DNA of 64,000 bases. Source: Bacillus infantis (GTDB taxonomy: Bacteria; Bacillota; Bacilli; Bacillales; Cytobacillaceae). The DNA lies in assembly GCF_020171945.1 (NCBI RefSeq), contig NZ_JAIVAP010000012.1:1-64000 (forward strand), read 5' to 3'. The notes below the pieces were generated by a model. That model saw only the letters and a list, made by a program, of their open reading frames with translations, made no database searches and had not been told where the DNA came from. Shown here piece after piece: positions 60,844 through 64,000 of the stretch (position 1 is its first letter; every line of letters begins with the position of its first letter). A program made the position numbers and the translations under genes.

Positions 60844-61431
60844 TTAATCTTTATGGTAATTAGATTGCTTCTGCTGCTTATCTTCGAGCTGGGAACGTTC
60901 AGCCTCGTTAAGCTTATTCTTTGGCTCCTCGGTCGCATCCTTTGGCTGGGGATCTGTGATATCCCCGGGAACTTCCGGCATGATTCTCCCCGTGATATCT
61001 GCGAGTTCATTCAGTATCCCCTTGATCGGACGGCCGTTTTGAATATCCTGTCCGACTTCCCTGATCCTGGCATTCATATCCGGGTCTGCTACTACAAGCG
61101 CCCTTGCCCCATGAGGGTCGTTGCGCAGGCTTTCTGTAACAGAATATTTGATGGAACCCACTTCAGATCTGTCTATGTCTTTATCCACATCAATTCCTAC
61201 AATGGCATATCCTGCGAAAACCACAGCCGCTGCATCTATGACATTTGGCACCCTTTCTGCCAGATCAACAAGATGCCTTGAGATTTCCTGTTCAGATTCC
61301 CTGCTGTCATTCGTTATGGTGCTGTTTTTAACATTCACCAGATCCCGGCTGCCGTCATCTGCTGATTGGCTGTTCGATGCACAGCCTGCCAGCATTGAAA
61401 CAGCAGCTAAACATCCAAGCAATTTCTTCAA
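60844..61431 (-). CDS. ylaJ: YhcN/YlaJ-family sporulation lipoprotein
   Basis: The 195-residue lipoprotein has a lipobox MLAGC near residue 16. It carries the YhcN/YlaJ domain: HLVDLAERVPNVIDAAAVVFAGYAIVGIDVD, SIKYSVTESLRNDPHGARALVVADP, then a Pro/Lys/Glu/Gln-rich hydrophilic tail. The family is found in spore membranes and may aid germination. The TTG start at 61431 has GGAGGTG upstream; the longer ATG start overlaps that site. It is divergent from phoH. Confidence 0.88.
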   Translation of the reverse strand: MKKLLGCLAAVSMLAGCASNSQSADDGSRDLVNVKNSTITNDSRESEQEISRHLVDLAERVPNVIDAAAVVFAGYAIVGIDVDKDIDRSEVGSIKYSVTESLRNDPHGARALVVADPDMNARIREVGQDIQNGRPIKGILNELADITGRIMPEVPGDITDPQPKDATEEPKNKLNEAERSQLEDKQQKQSNYHKD

Positions 61432-61685
61432 TCTAAGCACCTCCATTTAATTCTTAGTCCAGGTTTTCCGGGTGCTGGAATCCACATGCCCGGAAAGTTC
61501 TTCGTAAGGATTATTCTGCAAAAATTCGTCTATCTTTATGCAGGAAAACATATAGTTTACCAAGGCTTGTTTCTTAAAGCTTATGATTGCTTCTTCAAGC
61601 CAGTCGATAGGCAGGCCCAAGACAGCGAAATATAAGCCCTTAAAGAAACATTCAGTTTGACCTACAAGGAGCAGGAGGCATCATA

Positions 61686-63014
61686 TTGACAAAAATATAT
61701 GTATTGGATACCAATGTCCTGCTGCAGGACCCGCATTCTATCTTTTCTTTTGAAGACAATGAAGTAGTCATCCCGGCAGTTGTCCTGGAAGAGGTTGACT
61801 CTAAGAAACGATATATGGACGAGGTCGGAAGAAATGCAAGACAGGTTTCGAGGCTGATTGACAATCTGAGGGAAACCGGCAAGCTGCATGAAAGGATACA
61901 GCTTGAAAATGGCGGGGGGCTTAGAATTGAACTGAATCACCGATCCTTTCATGAACTGCAGGAAATATTCATTGAAAAAACAAATGACAACCGGATCCTT
62001 GCAGTCGCAAAGAATCTTTCGCTGGAAGAAGAGACTAAGGAAAACGGCCGCCCGGTCATACTTGTCAGCAAAGATGCTTTAGTGAGGGTAAAGGCGGACG
62101 CAATCGGGCTTCAGACAGAGGACTTCCTGAGTGACAGGGTGGTTGAGAATGACCATATTTATACGGGTTTTCTTGAGGTGTATGTAAGCATCGATCTTTT
62201 GGGAAGATTTTATGAGAAAGGGGAGGTGCCGCTCGCTGATATAGCCAATCACCCTTTTTATCCCAACCAGTTCATTATCATGAAAGATGCACTGGGCACG
62301 TCATCGTCTGCCATAGGCATTGTAGACCAGGCGGGGAAAAAAGCCAGGAAGCTTGTGTTTGACGGAGACCATATCTGGGGAATCCGACCGCGCAATGTCC
62401 AGCAGACAATGGCCGCTGAACTCCTTCTCCGCAAGGATGTGCCGCTGGTGACGCTGGTTGGAAAAGCAGGAACAGGGAAGACACTGCTCGCTCTTGCAGC
62501 AGGCCTGATGCAGACTGAGGATTTTGGAGAATACAAAAAGCTGCTGGTGGCAAGGCCAATCGTTCCAGTAGGCAAGGATATCGGCTATCTGCCGGGGGAA
62601 AAAGAAGAAAAATTAAGGCCGTGGATGCAGCCGATTTACGATAATTTGGAATATCTATTCAATGCCAAGAAACCGGGCGAGCTTGATGCCATCCTTGCAG
62701 GGATGGGGTCGATCGAGGTCGAGGCGCTCACATATATAAGGGGGAGAAGCGTCCCTGATCAGTACATCATCATAGATGAAGCCCAAAACCTTACCAAGCA
62801 TGAAGTAAAAACAATCCTTACCCGGGTGGGGGAAGGAAGCAAGATTGTCCTGATGGGAGATCCGGAACAGATCGATCATCCGTATCTTGACGCCTTCAAT
62901 AATGGACTTACTTATGTGGTGGAAAAATTCAAGGACCAAAAGATCTCAGGACATACTAAGCTCATTAAAGGGGAAAGGTCTGGCCTGGCACAACTGGCGG
63001 CTGATCTTTTGTAA
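61686..63014 (+). CDS. phoH: PhoH-like ATPase with PIN domain (YlaK/PhoH2)
   Basis: The 442-residue fusion has an N-terminal PIN nuclease domain (1-150; acidic residues in YVLDTNVLL and LEEVDSKKR) followed by a PhoH RNA-helicase-like ATPase. Its Walker A is VGKAGTGKT near 257-265 and its Walker B YIIIDEAQN near 360. PhoH2-type proteins unwind and cut RNA in vitro. The TTG start has GGAGCAGGAGG upstream. It is encoded alone, without the AbrB-type antitoxin partner seen in some bacteria. Confidence 0.92.
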   Translation: MTKIYVLDTNVLLQDPHSIFSFEDNEVVIPAVVLEEVDSKKRYMDEVGRNARQVSRLIDNLRETGKLHERIQLENGGGLRIELNHRSFHELQEIFIEKTNDNRILAVAKNLSLEEETKENGRPVILVSKDALVRVKADAIGLQTEDFLSDRVVENDHIYTGFLEVYVSIDLLGRFYEKGEVPLADIANHPFYPNQFIIMKDALGTSSSAIGIVDQAGKKARKLVFDGDHIWGIRPRNVQQTMAAELLLRKDVPLVTLVGKAGTGKTLLALAAGLMQTEDFGEYKKLLVARPIVPVGKDIGYLPGEKEEKLRPWMQPIYDNLEYLFNAKKPGELDAILAGMGSIEVEALTYIRGRSVPDQYIIIDEAQNLTKHEVKTILTRVGEGSKIVLMGDPEQIDHPYLDAFNNGLTYVVEKFKDQKISGHTKLIKGERSGLAQLAADLL

Positions 63015-63205
63015 GAGGCATATCAGGCAAGCTAAAGCCAGCATAGCAGTATGATTATCCCGGTTATCCTTCTGCGGCACCAGAAAAGGGAAACTTGAGC
63101 CGCTATATCAGGAAGAAGAGCCCAGACGTCCCTTTTGAAACATACTTCTATAGCACAAGAGCTGTTAACGCACAGCAGAATGTGAAGCTTAAGCGCATAA
63201 TTGAA

Positions 63206-63232
63206 GAGGGAGGAGCATCCCGGCTCCCCCCT
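63206..63232 (-). terminator. Possible terminator downstream of the 63.2-kb gene
   Basis: GAGGGAGGAGC pairs imperfectly with GCTCCCCCCTC around a short ATCCCG-type loop. The minus-strand tail is only moderately T-rich (TTCAATT). Confidence 0.45.
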
Positions 63233-63245
63233 CCTGGCTGATAAT

Positions 63246-63743
63246 TCAGCGAATGATGAATTGCTTTATGTGCTTTAACGGATTTTCCTTATTGCTTCCG
63301 TCACCGTAATAGACGTGAACAGGGCCGTCCTCTTTCAGCGGCTTGCCGTTCAGGGAATAGCCGAGGATCAGATTTTCAGCAGTTTCCAGCGGCATTTCCA
63401 CCTCGCCGTCACCGGCAGAGATGACAAAGGAAGAGGCATCCTCCGCAGGTTCGGCATTTTTAAGGAAAGGCTTCAAAGGAATGCCGAAAGTACCGTTCAG
63501 CACCTTTTCCTTCTCGAATTTTTTTTCGGTTTTCAGTGTCGGGGGATGGACAGCACCCTCCATGATTTCCCTGTCCCAATGCTTTGAGACTGATTTCGTA
63601 TACTCTTCAAGCTCATCCTTTTTGATGGCATCAGCGTGGAAGAATTCTGTCAGGTCTACCCTTCGATCATCAAATATCCATACACCGGGATCAAGTGTGA
63701 TCTCAAATTTCACTTTTCCTTTTATCAAAATGATATTGTCCAT
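63246..63743 (-). CDS. Hypothetical 165-residue protein (possible molybdopterin-domain-like fragment)
   Basis: The soluble protein begins DNIILIKGKVKFEITLDPGVWIFDDRRVDL and ends with LGYSLNGKPLKEDGPVHVYYGDGSN. The latter resembles the GYxxNGxPL..DGP..V signature of the sulfite-oxidase-like fold, but the cofactor-ligating Cys of that family is absent. Orthologues in Bacillus are sometimes labelled peptidyl-prolyl isomerase, for which I see no support. AGGAGGTAGC precedes the ATG. Function unknown. Confidence 0.7.
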   Translation of the reverse strand: MDNIILIKGKVKFEITLDPGVWIFDDRRVDLTEFFHADAIKKDELEEYTKSVSKHWDREIMEGAVHPPTLKTEKKFEKEKVLNGTFGIPLKPFLKNAEPAEDASSFVISAGDGEVEMPLETAENLILGYSLNGKPLKEDGPVHVYYGDGSNKENPLKHIKQFIIR

Positions 63744-63953
63744 AGCTAGCTACCTCCTGTATGTACCTTCTTAAATTATACCTATTTTTGTCTGTGAAAG
63801 ATACTATGGGACCCTCACACAGGAAGCCCTTATTAGCGAGGGGCTGGTATTTATCCCCGCATGTGCAGCTTTCCCCTTATATGTCTTGCATTTTTGCCTT
63901 CTTAAGTATAAAATTTATAGATAGATAATCGCTCGGAAACGGGGGGATCCATG

Positions 63954-64000
63954 TTGGCGTCAGAACTGATAGTCGATCATCAAGAAAAAGCCAATGCCTT
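63954..64000 (+). CDS. ylaN: YlaN (Fur-associated iron protein), 5' part only
   Basis: The window ends after about 15 codons: MASELIVDHQEKANA, matching the start of YlaN. YlaN binds Fe(II) and the repressor Fur in B. subtilis and links iron status to Fur activity. TTG 63954 gives the family start MASE and has GGGGGG 7 nt upstream; ATG 63951 adds one residue. The gene continues beyond the right edge. Confidence 0.8.
   Translation, partial: MASELIVDHQEKANA

Overview
This window comes from a low-to-mid GC Bacillota chromosome of the family Bacillaceae. The proteins match Bacillus subtilis families throughout, Shine-Dalgarno sites are strong (AGGAGG-like), TTG and GTG starts are common, and intrinsic terminators are plentiful. 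Gene order follows the B. subtilis ykwC-patA-cheV-yku-ktrC/rnjA-pdh-speA-ykt-yla block closely. I see no tRNA, rRNA, CRISPR array, prophage or plasmid module. The only mobile-element trace is the 3' end of a group II intron at the left edge.

Layout. 0-8 kb: intron tail, a catalytically atypical SDR protein, a lipoprotein, YkwC, PatA, an RDD membrane protein, a DinB-like protein, and a TetR regulator divergent from a UMF1-type MFS transporter. 8-16.5 kb: cheV behind a textbook sigma-D promoter, ykyB, an MFS-PadR pair with its operator, ykuD (L,D-transpeptidase), ykuE (Tat-exported phosphoesterase), fadH, a C39-like lipoprotein and the c-di-GMP receptor ykuI. 16.5-25 kb: small and secreted proteins, a glutaredoxin, an MBL hydrolase, ykuJ, cbpB, a TauE exporter, ccpC, dapH-dapL and ykuT. 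25-35.4 kb: a heterodimeric ABC exporter, a DUF4349 lipoprotein, a bd-type (YthAB-like) quinol oxidase, ktrC, and rnjA with rpoY. 36-45.4 kb: a 23-residue basic peptide gene, a DMT transporter, ykrA, def, a YjcZ-type peptide, ykyA and the pdhABCD operon. 45.4-64 kb: a thioredoxin-like lipoprotein, a BCCT transporter, a polysaccharide deacetylase, the SR1 dual-function RNA, speA, the ykt group, typA, the yla group, phoH and the start of ylaN.

How the genes connect. PatA, DapH and DapL together form the acetylase branch of meso-diaminopimelate and lysine synthesis. YkuD and the C39-like and deacetylase lipoproteins act on or near the wall. CcpC, Pdh, SR1/SR1P and SpeA tie carbon flux to arginine metabolism. 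RnjA and RpoY are an RNA decay/transcription pair. CbpB and KtrC belong to families that sense c-di-AMP, and YkuI to a family that binds c-di-GMP.

The most unusual material is intergenic. At five loci there is a modular, strongly palindromic repeat family whose arms differ between copies in a compensatory way. It always lies in the same orientation relative to the gene upstream, often touching the stop codon. The long form carries two hairpins with (A/G)TCCT or related loops, which resembles my recollection of the Bacillaceae-1 RNA motif. Other observations are a 23-residue basic peptide gene with its own promoter and terminator, two mini-ORF/terminator cassettes before yktC, a long pdh leader with a terminator-like hairpin, and several operator-grade palindromes.
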